64,000 nt of DNA from Streptomyces sp. JJ38 (GTDB lineage: Bacteria; Actinomycetota; Actinomycetes; Streptomycetales; Streptomycetaceae). The DNA is taken from positions 27,970-91,969 of the forward strand of contig NZ_JABLSI010000023.1 in assembly GCF_019303475.1 (NCBI RefSeq), given 5' to 3'. Under the pieces are notes generated by a model that searched no databases, had not been told where the DNA came from, and was given only the letters and a program-made list of their open reading frames with translations. Shown here one piece after another: positions 52,072-59,593 of the stretch (position 1 is the first letter of the stretch; each line of letters opens with the position of its first letter). The position numbers and the translations under genes are program-made.

Positions 52072-52431
52072 ATGCCGGGGGGCATTCGCGACCTGGGTAT
52101 ACAGGGCAGCGAGACGAAGAGTCAGGGAACGCGGCTGGACGACTCCGCCGACGAACTCGACGACATCAGGAAGTCGCTCAGTGAGGGGCTGGCGCTGACC
52201 CCGTTCGGAGCGGGATGGTTCCCCTTCCACGACCGGACGTACGGGGAGTACGGCGCCGATCCCGCCTTCGGTCCGTTCGCTCGCGCGTGGAACGCGGAAA
52301 TCGCCACGCTGGCCGGTGCGTTGCGCGAGATCGACGACAAGATCGGCACGGGCGTCAGCAGTATGACCGTCACCGAGGTGGGCATCGAGCACTCCATGTC
52401 CACTCTGCGCAGCCCGCTGCGGGACCTGTGA
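52072..52431 (+). CDS. WXG100-like small protein (candidate type VII secretion partner)
   Basis: The 119-residue, mostly helical protein has no signal peptide. It has a conserved-looking Trp in FARAWNAEIATLAGALREID and a C-terminal helix ending HSMSTLRSPLRDL. Size and helix pattern fit ESAT-6/WXG100-type partners, but the strict WxG turn is absent, so the call is tentative. GGGGGAAGG immediately upstream is the ribosome-binding site. Its stop overlaps the next start by one base (TGATG), so the two are co-translated. Confidence 0.6.
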   Translation: MPGGIRDLGIQGSETKSQGTRLDDSADELDDIRKSLSEGLALTPFGAGWFPFHDRTYGEYGADPAFGPFARAWNAEIATLAGALREIDDKIGTGVSSMTVTEVGIEHSMSTLRSPLRDL

Positions 52432-53981
52432 TGACGGAACTGGGAGACGGGCGCCGGCAGCGGCTCGACGACATGGCGGCTGCGCTGGACGGGCTGAGTT
52501 TCGCGGAGAGCGCCCCCCTGGACGAATTGCTCACTCTCTTCGGTGTCATGGAGAAGATCAACGACTTCCCCTCACCGGAGGGAAACCCACAGAGCGTAGA
52601 GAGCAAGGCAGCGGACTACGTTCGTGCCGGCAGCAGCGTCGACCTCATACACGACGCGATCAAGTCCGTCGCCAAGTCCGGGCTGCCCTCGGTCTGGGTG
52701 GGCGAAGCCGGGGCCAAGGCCGCCGAGGTGACCGAGGCCGCGTCACGCAGCGCCGAACACATGTCGGAGCGGCTTCTCACGGCGGGCCGCGAGCTTTCCC
52801 TCCTTGCGGCCGGGATCGGCGAGGCGCAGCGGCAGGATCGGTTCGGCCGGGATGCCCTTGGAGTGGCGCGGAGCATCATCGAGGACGAGTCCCAGCTGTT
52901 CGGGTTGATGCCCGCCGACCAGGCCGAGCGGGCGCGAAGGGCCGCGCGAGACGCTCTCCGGTACATCCGCGCCGGCGTGGACCAGGCCGAGGCTGCGGGT
53001 GAGCGGGCCGCGCGCGAACTGGACAAGCTGAAGTCCGAGGCCCGAGCGGGCCAACTGGACTCGGAGCACCTGACGGACGCCGACAGGATCGTCCTGTCGG
53101 ATGCCGCCGCCGCAGGCGGGGAACGGGACCAGAACGAGATCCTGACCACCGGTGACCTGCAGCGTGCCGGCGTGTTCCTCGACGAGCTGAGCGCGAGGGA
53201 CCGACAGACCTACGACGGCCTGCTGGACCGGGCGAAGTCGCCGGAGGAGCGGGCCTACCTCATGAAGGCGCTCGCCGCCGGGTACGGGGTGTCGGAGATC
53301 CAGGAGTTCAGCGACATGGTCCACCCCTACGGCGACGATCCCGCGTGGCTACAGGAGCACCTCTCACCAGTGATCAACGGGCAGGGGGACACCAGGACGG
53401 ACGGCGGTGAGAACGACGTGCTCTTCGGCACCGAGGAGTGGGTGCAGGAGGGGCCGACCTGCGTCGTCTCCTCGACCATCACGGCTCGCGCCATGGTGGA
53501 CCCTCTCTATGCGCTGGAACTCACCACGGGTGGCCGCCCCGGCGATCCCGATTTCGACAACCCCGAGGCGTTCATCGAGCGCCTCCACGAGGAACAGGCC
53601 GAGATGCACCGGGAAGGCGGCTCGGGCCCCGATGAGGGGATGTCGGTGGAGAACGCAGGCAAGGCCGCCGAGCGTGAGATTTCGCCGCACACCGGGCAGG
53701 AGTACGAGCTGGTCCGGTTTGCCGACCCCGGGGATCGCGACAGCGCTCTCCCGGAGATCCGAGACGCCGTCAACGCCGGTCAGCCGGTGCCGTTTGGTGT
53801 CAAGAGCGAGGACGGAGCGCACCAGATGATGATCATCGGGCAGGAGGGTGGCCAGCTCCAGATCTACAACCCCTGGGGCTACACGACCTGGGTCAGCGAG
53901 GAGGACTTCGTCAACGGAGAGATTCCCGGTGCCACCCGGGGCAGACTGCCCGAGCCGTACTACGCGCACATACCGGATTGA
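52431..53981 (+). CDS. Putative type VII effector with C-terminal papain-like cysteine peptidase
   Basis: The 516-residue protein has no classical signal peptide. Residues 1-310 are largely helical. A WxG turn (Trp89-Val-Gly) is followed by long amphipathic helices, as in WXG100/LXG-type effector heads. Residues about 330-516 look like a papain-fold (C39/AvrRpt2-like) domain. The catalytic Cys344 lies in WVQEGPTCVVSS, where Gln339 would form the oxyanion hole. His464 lies in DGAHQMMIIGQ and Asn480 in IYNPWGYTTWVSEEDF. The order Gln-Cys-His-Asn is that of an active papain-like peptidase. The next gene encodes a chagasin-like inhibitor. Target and secretion route are inferred. Codon usage is milder in GC than in core genes. 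Confidence 0.7.
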   Translation: MTELGDGRRQRLDDMAAALDGLSFAESAPLDELLTLFGVMEKINDFPSPEGNPQSVESKAADYVRAGSSVDLIHDAIKSVAKSGLPSVWVGEAGAKAAEVTEAASRSAEHMSERLLTAGRELSLLAAGIGEAQRQDRFGRDALGVARSIIEDESQLFGLMPADQAERARRAARDALRYIRAGVDQAEAAGERAARELDKLKSEARAGQLDSEHLTDADRIVLSDAAAAGGERDQNEILTTGDLQRAGVFLDELSARDRQTYDGLLDRAKSPEERAYLMKALAAGYGVSEIQEFSDMVHPYGDDPAWLQEHLSPVINGQGDTRTDGGENDVLFGTEEWVQEGPTCVVSSTITARAMVDPLYALELTTGGRPGDPDFDNPEAFIERLHEEQAEMHREGGSGPDEGMSVENAGKAAEREISPHTGQEYELVRFADPGDRDSALPEIRDAVNAGQPVPFGVKSEDGAHQMMIIGQEGGQLQIYNPWGYTTWVSEEDFVNGEIPGATRGRLPEPYYAHIPD

Positions 53982-53983
53982 CC

Positions 53984-54451
53984 ATGACTTTCAACCGACA
54001 CAGTGTCCTCGCCTGTGCCGCCCTGGCCGTAACGCTCCTGACGACCGCCTGCGCTGCCGAGGAAGACAGCGCGGGGCCGCGACCCGTCGAGACCTCCGCC
54101 GAGCCGCGACCCGTCGAGACCTACGGTCCCGGGCGGACCAGGGTGGAGGTCGCCGCCGGGGAGAGCTTCACGATCGCGCTGAAGGAGAACCGGACCACCC
54201 CGTTCCTCTGGGCGATCCTCGAGCCCGGACCGGACCCCGTGGTGGTCACCCTGACGGACGACCGGTACGAGGGAGACAACACGGACCTCGTGGGGGCCGG
54301 CGGTACGCACTACTACACGTTCCGGGCCGAGTCCGCTGGCCAGACGCGGTTTGCGCTACGTCACTGCTCCGGGTGCGGGACGAAGTACGAGGAGACCGAC
54401 GGCCCGGACGACATCGAAGAAGTGACCTTCGACATCACGGTGCGGGAATAG
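53984..54451 (+). CDS. Lipoprotein with chagasin-like (I42) cysteine-peptidase inhibitor domain
   Basis: The 155-residue protein has a signal peptide with a lipobox-like TTAC (Cys23) and a spacer with a duplicated PRPVET. The chagasin-type immunoglobulin fold begins near VEVAAGESFTIAL. The first inhibitory loop is N69-R-T-T-P-F-L-W76, corresponding to the family NPTTGxxW. The second is G104-A-G-G in VGAGGTHYYTF, identical to the family GxGG loop. The third loop, usually RPW, is replaced by a RHCSGCG segment whose two cysteines may form a disulfide. It starts 2 bases after the peptidase gene. The likely role is membrane-anchored immunity against the upstream effector. Confidence 0.75.
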   Translation: MTFNRHSVLACAALAVTLLTTACAAEEDSAGPRPVETSAEPRPVETYGPGRTRVEVAAGESFTIALKENRTTPFLWAILEPGPDPVVVTLTDDRYEGDNTDLVGAGGTHYYTFRAESAGQTRFALRHCSGCGTKYEETDGPDDIEEVTFDITVRE

Positions 54452-54461
54452 GGGTGGTGGC

Positions 54462-54872
54462 ATGAGCGCCCAGGACGGCGGAGCGGGGATGACCGACGAG
54501 GAGCTCCGCGGGCTCGATGTCGATCTCATGCTCCGCTACGGCCTGACCCGGCAGGGCGCTCCGCGTGGCGTGCTGTTCGGCGACGGGGTCGTTGCCGCGG
54601 CCCTGCGCGCGGAGGAGCTGGACGTTCTGCCCCGGTCGCTGGCGTACTTGGCGGAGGTGGTCCGGCGCGGAGGCATCCGGTACGCCGCCGAGCTGGCGGA
54701 GCCCCTTCCGGGGCCGGAGCGGACCGGGCTTGCCGGGGAGTGGCTGGCCACGGCCTCCTCGGTCACCGGCGCCGAGGATGTGAAGGCTGCCGAAACGCTG
54801 GCCCGTTGGCTCGAAGCGGTCGCGGCCGTACTGGCGATGCGTTGCAACGTCGTTGGTCCAAAGTCGCGTTGA
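54462..54872 (+). CDS. Hypothetical protein at the end of the WXG island
   Basis: The 136-residue, helix-rich cytoplasmic protein (LDVDLMLRYGLTRQG, LPRSLAYLAEVVRRGGIRYA, LARWLEAVAAVLAM) has no domain I recognise. It lies 10 bases after the inhibitor gene on the same strand, so it belongs to the same unit. It may be an accessory or second immunity factor. ATG 54489, with GGAG five bases upstream, is an alternative start. Confidence 0.6.
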   Translation: MSAQDGGAGMTDEELRGLDVDLMLRYGLTRQGAPRGVLFGDGVVAAALRAEELDVLPRSLAYLAEVVRRGGIRYAAELAEPLPGPERTGLAGEWLATASSVTGAEDVKAAETLARWLEAVAAVLAMRCNVVGPKSR

Positions 54873-55115
54873 CAAGCCAACACCGGACGTAAGCCCGGTT
54901 GGCCCCGCCCCCCGCCCGCGCCCCGCTTCGTCCACCTCCCGGAGCGACCACGCCTCCCACGCCCTGGCGACGCACGGCTTCGGCCGGCCCCGTTCTGGCC
55001 GCGACGCTCGGCGCGAGCGCCGCCCGCACCGTGGAGAGCGGCGACATCGACCCGCGACCCGAGCAGACCAACGGTGTGGGGCGAACCGATGCCCGGTTCT
55101 CCGTCGGGCATGGTG

Positions 55116-55157
55116 CCGGGCTCCCGCCGGGCCGTGAGCGGCCGGGCGGGAGCCCGG
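55116..55157. terminator. Large hairpin between the WXG island and nirD
   Basis: Thirteen-base arms (55116-55128 with 55145-55157) pair perfectly, with further GGCC pairing in the loop. It lies between convergent genes, so it probably ends both units. The rest of 54873-55210 shows no gene. Confidence 0.65.
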
Positions 55158-55210
55158 AGAGGTGCGGCGCCGCCGGATATGGACAGGGCAGGGCGGCGCC
55201 GGGCATGGGG

Positions 55211-55594
55211 TCAGCGCAGCCGGGTGGCGTACGCCGGGACGGTGACCGTCTCGTCGTCCAGGCAGCGCCCGGTCGCGAGGTCGAAGCGCTGCTTGAGCAG
55301 CGGGGAGGCCACGAAGGGCTTTCCGTCGACGGAGCCGAGCAGTCCGCGGGAGAGGACGTAGGCGCCGGTGAACGGGTCGCGGTTGCCGATGGCGTGGACG
55401 GTGCCGGAGCGGTCGAGGAACAGGGCGATCTGGCTGCCGTCGGGCAGCAGGGCGGCGACGCCGCGGCCGGTGACGAGGTGCTCCCTGTCGCACACCGCGG
55501 CCCAGCCGTCGGCGGTGCGCACCTCGACGCGCGCGACGGTCGTGGTGTCGGCGGCAGCGCCTTCCTGGCCTTCCGGGATCAGGACGTCGGTCAT
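55211..55594 (-). CDS. nirD: Nitrite reductase small subunit NirD
   Basis: This is the Rieske-fold small subunit of NADH-dependent assimilatory nitrite reductase, 127 residues. As is normal for NirD, the Rieske CxH/CxxH ligands are absent (AIGNRDPFTGAYVLSRG, SPLLKQRFDLATGRCL), so it binds no Fe-S cluster. Its ATG overlaps the nirB stop by one base (TGATGA read in the gene direction). Confidence 0.95.
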   Translation of the reverse strand: MTDVLIPEGQEGAAADTTTVARVEVRTADGWAAVCDREHLVTGRGVAALLPDGSQIALFLDRSGTVHAIGNRDPFTGAYVLSRGLLGSVDGKPFVASPLLKQRFDLATGRCLDDETVTVPAYATRLR

Positions 55595-58194
55595 CAGCTC
55601 TGCGCTCCTTCGAGGGTGCGGACGGGGAGGTCGGGTCCGGCCAGGATCTCCAGGTCGGGCTTGGTCTGGTCGCGCTCGGGCACGAACCGCACGGAGGGGT
55701 CGGGCGCGTCAGGGGCGTTGACGAAGGAGACGAAGCGCCGCAGCCGCTCGGGGTCGTCCAGGGTCTCGGCCCACTCGTCGCGGTAGCCGGCGACGTGCTC
55801 GGCCATCATGGCCTCCAGCTCGTCGCAGATGCCCAGGGAGTCGTGCACGACGACGTCCCGGACATGGTCGAGCCCGCCCTCGATGCGCTCCAGCCAGACC
55901 GAGGTGCGCTCCAGCCGGTCGGCGGTGCGGATGTAGAACATGAGGAACCGGTCGATGAGCCGGACGAGTTCGGCGTCGGAGAGGTCCTGGGCGAGCAGGT
56001 CGCCGTGGCGGGGCGTGGCGCCGCCGTTGCCCCCGACATAGAGGTTCCAGCCGTTGGCGGTGGCGATGACGCCGAAGTCCTTGCTCTGGGCCTCGGCGCA
56101 CTCGCGCTGGCAGCCGGAGACGGCGGACTTGAGCTTGTGCGGGGCGCGCAGGCCCCGGTAGCGCAGCTCCAGGTCGATGGCCATCTTCACGGAGTCCTGC
56201 ACGCCGTAGCGGCACCAGGTCTGGCCGACGCAGGACTTCACGGTGCGCAGGGCCTTGCCGTAGGCGTGCCCGGACTCGAAGCCGGCGTCCACCAGCCGGG
56301 CCCAGATGACGGGGAGCTGGTCCACCCGGGCACCGAAGAGGTCGATCCGCTGGCCACCGGTGATCTTGGTGTAGAGGCCGAACTCCTTGGCGACCTCGCC
56401 GATCACGATCAGCTTCTCCGGGGTGATCTCGCCGCCGGGGATGCGGGGCACGATCGAGTAGGAGCCGTTGCGCTGGAGGTTGGCGAGGTGGTGGTCGTTG
56501 GTGTCCTGGAGGGCGGCCTGCTCGCCGTCGAGGACGTAGCCGTCCGCGCCGATGACGGGGGCGAGGGAGGCGATGATCGAGGCGACGGCCGGCTTGCAGA
56601 TCTCGCAGCCCTCGCCGCCGCGCGCCTCCGGGCGCCCGTGGCCGTCCAGGAGCTGCTGGAAGGAGGACAGCCGCAGGGCGAGGACGATCTCGTACAGCTC
56701 CTGGCGGGTCTGGCCGAAGCAGCCGCACAGGCCCGGGTCCACCTCGATGCCCTGGGCGGCCAGTTCGTCGCCCAGGAGCTGGCCGAGCACCTTGACGCAG
56801 CTTCCGCAGCCGGTGCCGGCCTTGGTGCACTTCTTGACCTCCGGCACCGTGGCGCAGTTGTGCTCGGTGACGGCGCCGCGGATCGTGCCCTTGGTGACGT
56901 TGTGGCAGCTGCACACCACGGCCTCGTCCGGCAGCGCGGAGGGGCCGAGCTGGGCGGGGGCGCCGACTCCGGCCGGGAGGACGAGCGACTCGGGGTCGGC
57001 GGGGGGCACGCTGCCGGTGAGCGGGCGCAGCAACCCGTAGGCCTCGGCGTCCCCGACGAGCACACCGCCGAGCAGGGTGCCGTCCTTCGCCATGACGAGC
57101 TTCTTGTAGACGCCGGCGCGGGAGTCGGCGTAGACGACGTCGAGGCAGCCCTCGGCCGTGCCGTGCGCGTCGCCGAAGGAGGCGACGTCGACGCCGAGCA
57201 GCTTGAGCTTGGTGGAGGTGTCGGCGCCGGTGAAGCCCTCGGCGTCCACCGTGCCCGCGATGGCGGCGGCGGCCGTCTCGGCCATCTCGTAGCCGGGCGC
57301 GACCAGTCCGTAGACCATGCCGTCCACCGCCTTGGCGCACTCGCCGACGGCGTAGACGGCCGGGTCGCTGGTGCGGCACCGCTCGTCGACGACGATGCCG
57401 CCGCGCTCGCCGACGTCCAGGCCGCACGCGCGGGCGAGCTGGTCGCGGGGGCGGACCCCGGCGGAGAAGATGACCATGTCGGTCTCGATGGTCGAGCCGT
57501 CCGAGAGGACCATGCCGGTCACGCGGCCGTCCGGGCCCGCGGTGATCTCCTTGCCGCCGACGCCGGTGTGGACGCTCAGACCCATGTCCTCGATCTTGCG
57601 GCGCAGCGCGGCACCGCCGCCGGCGTCGACCTGGATGGCCATGAGCCGGTCGTTGAACTCGACGATGTGCGCGTCCACCCCGAGGCCCTTGAGGGCGCCC
57701 GCGGCCTCCAGCCCGAGCAGACCGCCGCCGACGACCACGCCGGAGGAGGCGCCCTTCGCGTACTCCTCGATGGCGAGCAGGTCCTCGATGGTGCGGTAGA
57801 CGAAGCAGCCGTCGCTGTCCTTGCCCGGCACCGGCGGCACGAACGGGTAGGAGCCGGTGGCCAGCACCAGTGTGTCGTAGGTGAACGTCTGCCCGGAGCG
57901 GGCGGTGACGGTGCGGGAGGCGCGGTCCACGCTCTCGGCCGGGTCGCCCACGTACAGCTCGATGCCGTGCTCGGCGATGAACGCCTCGTCCGTCATGGAG
58001 AGCTGCTCGGGCGTCACGCCGGAGAAGTAGGAGGTGAGCTGGACCCGGTCGTAGGCGGGGCGCGGCTCCTCGCACAGGACGACGACTCGGGAGCGCTCGG
58101 TGACGCCCTGGTCGGCCAGGGCTTCGAGGAAGCGCTGCCCGACCATTCCGTGGCCGATCAGGACGATCGTCGGCTTCTGTCGCGGCTCGGGCAT
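55594..58194 (-). CDS. nirB: Nitrite reductase large subunit NirB
   Basis: NirB reduces nitrite to ammonium with NAD(P)H. The 866-residue product has an N-terminal FAD/NAD domain (LIGHGMVGQRFLEAL, LATGSYPFVPPVPG, VVGGGLLGLEAAGAL). A BFD-type [2Fe-2S] domain follows (CSCHNVTKGTI, GCGSCVK). The ferredoxin-like and siroheme/[4Fe-4S] domains carry VKSCVGQTWCRYG and SGCQRECAEAQSKDFG. GGAGG lies nine bases before ATG 58194; an in-frame GTG at 58200 overlaps the preceding stop but has poor spacing. It is the central gene of a GlnR-type nitrogen operon. Confidence 0.96.
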   Translation of the reverse strand: MPEPRQKPTIVLIGHGMVGQRFLEALADQGVTERSRVVVLCEEPRPAYDRVQLTSYFSGVTPEQLSMTDEAFIAEHGIELYVGDPAESVDRASRTVTARSGQTFTYDTLVLATGSYPFVPPVPGKDSDGCFVYRTIEDLLAIEEYAKGASSGVVVGGGLLGLEAAGALKGLGVDAHIVEFNDRLMAIQVDAGGGAALRRKIEDMGLSVHTGVGGKEITAGPDGRVTGMVLSDGSTIETDMVIFSAGVRPRDQLARACGLDVGERGGIVVDERCRTSDPAVYAVGECAKAVDGMVYGLVAPGYEMAETAAAAIAGTVDAEGFTGADTSTKLKLLGVDVASFGDAHGTAEGCLDVVYADSRAGVYKKLVMAKDGTLLGGVLVGDAEAYGLLRPLTGSVPPADPESLVLPAGVGAPAQLGPSALPDEAVVCSCHNVTKGTIRGAVTEHNCATVPEVKKCTKAGTGCGSCVKVLGQLLGDELAAQGIEVDPGLCGCFGQTRQELYEIVLALRLSSFQQLLDGHGRPEARGGEGCEICKPAVASIIASLAPVIGADGYVLDGEQAALQDTNDHHLANLQRNGSYSIVPRIPGGEITPEKLIVIGEVAKEFGLYTKITGGQRIDLFGARVDQLPVIWARLVDAGFESGHAYGKALRTVKSCVGQTWCRYGVQDSVKMAIDLELRYRGLRAPHKLKSAVSGCQRECAEAQSKDFGVIATANGWNLYVGGNGGATPRHGDLLAQDLSDAELVRLIDRFLMFYIRTADRLERTSVWLERIEGGLDHVRDVVVHDSLGICDELEAMMAEHVAGYRDEWAETLDDPERLRRFVSFVNAPDAPDPSVRFVPERDQTKPDLEILAGPDLPVRTLEGAQS

Positions 58195-58196
58195 GG

Positions 58197-59516
58197 TCAC
58201 AGGCCTCCATCGTTCGTGAGCAGGTGGAGCAGTGGTGCGGAAGGCAGGGGTTCGTCCCCTTCCCAGGTCCTGGCGAGGGCGCCGACGGTGTCGAGGTCGC
58301 CCAGGAGGATGCCGCCGACCAGCCGGTCACCGCGGACGACGACCTTGCGGTAGGCGCCGCGGGTGGCGTCGGCCAGGTGCACGACGTCGTCGTCGGGCTG
58401 CGGCTCGGTCTCGCCGAAGGCGGCCAGGTCCAGCGGACCGGGGCCGGTCAGGGTGAGGCGGGTCAGCGCGCGGGTGCCGGTGTAGCGACGCCCGGTTCGG
58501 GGGGCTCCGGCGGTCTCGGGTACGGCCGCGTCGAGCGGGGCCGCGTCGAGCACGGCGGCGAGGGCGTCGGCCTGCTCCTGGGCGGGGCCGGCCAGCCCGT
58601 ACACGGTGCCGCGGTGTTCGGCGCAGTCGCCGATGGCGAAGATCCGGGGGTCGTCGGTGCGCAGCTCGTCGTCGACGACGACGCCGCGCGCGACGGTGAG
58701 CCCGGCGGCCTGCGCCAGCCCGGTGCGCGGACGCACCCCGCAGGCCAGGACGACGAGGTCGGCGCCGAGGGCGTAGCCGTCGGCCAGGGTCACCGAGCGG
58801 ACGGCGCGGCGTCCGGTGCGCTCGTCCCGCCCTGTGCCGAGGCCGCGCACCCGGCACTCCGTGTGTACCTCGACGCCGAGGCCGGTCAGGTGGGTGCGCA
58901 GGAGGGTGGAGGCGCCCGCGTCGAGCTGCCGCTCCATGAGGTGCTCGCCCTGGTGGGCGAGGACGGTGGACACGCCGCGGGCGGCCAGAGCCCGGGCGGC
59001 GGAGACGCCGAGCAGCCCGCCGCCGATGACGACGGCCCGGGTGGCGGGCCCGGCCGCGGCGGCGAGGGCCGCGCAGTCGTCCAGCGTGCGGAAGGGGTGG
59101 ACGCCGTCGGGCAGCCCGTCGTCGGGGCCGCCGGCCGGGCTGTCGTCGAACAGGCCGCGGATGGGCGGCAGCACCGGGTTGGACCCGGTGGCCAGCACCA
59201 GCGCGTCGTATTCGGCCACCGAGCCGTCGTCACAGACCACCCGCCGCTCGGCGCGGTCGACGCGCACCGCGCGCACCCCGGCGAGCCGCCGCACCTCGGG
59301 GCCGGGGGCGGGCAGGGCGATCACCTCGGGGGTGTACTGCCCGGCCAGCACTTCGGCGAGCAGCACCCGGTTGTAGGGCGGGTGCCGCTCCTCGCCGATG
59401 ACGGTGACGGAGTGCCGGGGCCGCCCGAGGGCGTCGGCGGACCGGCCGAGCTGCTGCACGAGCCGGGCCCCGGCCATGCCGCCGCCGATCACCACCACAC
59501 GCTGTTTCGAGGTCAT
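58197..59516 (-). CDS. NAD(P)/FAD-dependent oxidoreductase, NirB N-terminal-like
   Basis: The 439-residue flavoprotein parallels the first half of NirB. It shows VVIGGGMAGARLVQQL, PPYNRVLLAEVLAGQ, LATGSNPVLPPIRG, the second Rossmann AVVIGGGLLGVSAARAL, FAIGDCAEH and a C-terminal RLVGGILLGD. It has no Fe-S or siroheme domains. It probably supplies electrons in nitrite/nitrate assimilation (as in nasB-like proteins). It is first in the operon, overlaps nirB by a few bases and lies 24 bases after the GlnR-like site. Confidence 0.9.
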   Translation of the reverse strand: MTSKQRVVVIGGGMAGARLVQQLGRSADALGRPRHSVTVIGEERHPPYNRVLLAEVLAGQYTPEVIALPAPGPEVRRLAGVRAVRVDRAERRVVCDDGSVAEYDALVLATGSNPVLPPIRGLFDDSPAGGPDDGLPDGVHPFRTLDDCAALAAAAGPATRAVVIGGGLLGVSAARALAARGVSTVLAHQGEHLMERQLDAGASTLLRTHLTGLGVEVHTECRVRGLGTGRDERTGRRAVRSVTLADGYALGADLVVLACGVRPRTGLAQAAGLTVARGVVVDDELRTDDPRIFAIGDCAEHRGTVYGLAGPAQEQADALAAVLDAAPLDAAVPETAGAPRTGRRYTGTRALTRLTLTGPGPLDLAAFGETEPQPDDDVVHLADATRGAYRKVVVRGDRLVGGILLGDLDTVGALARTWEGDEPLPSAPLLHLLTNDGGL

Positions 59517-59539
59517 GCCCCACAGCGTGCGTCGCCGCT

Positions 59540-59577
59540 GTTACCCGGTGGGTTCCCGGTTGTTTCCCGTGGGCAAC
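59540..59577 (-). promoter_or_regulatory. GlnR operator (four half-sites) of the nitrite reductase operon
   Basis: On the minus strand GTTGC, GAAAC, GAACC and GTAAC are each separated by exactly six bases, giving 11-bp periodicity. The first pair matches the actinobacterial GlnR box gTnAC-N6-GAAAC with one change. It lies 24 bases before the first gene of the nir operon, and nirB is a known GlnR target in S. coelicolor. Confidence 0.8.
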
Positions 59578-59593
59578 GCCGACCTCAACCGGC

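Noticed and set aside
54899..55786. Plus-strand open frame covering the island/nir spacer and nirD
   Set aside because: It runs across a strong hairpin and is antisense to nirD; its composition is non-coding.
55795..58353. Plus-strand open frame of about 850 codons opposite nirB
   Set aside because: Antisense shadow with Gly/Val/Ala/Asp-rich sequence and no recognisable domain.
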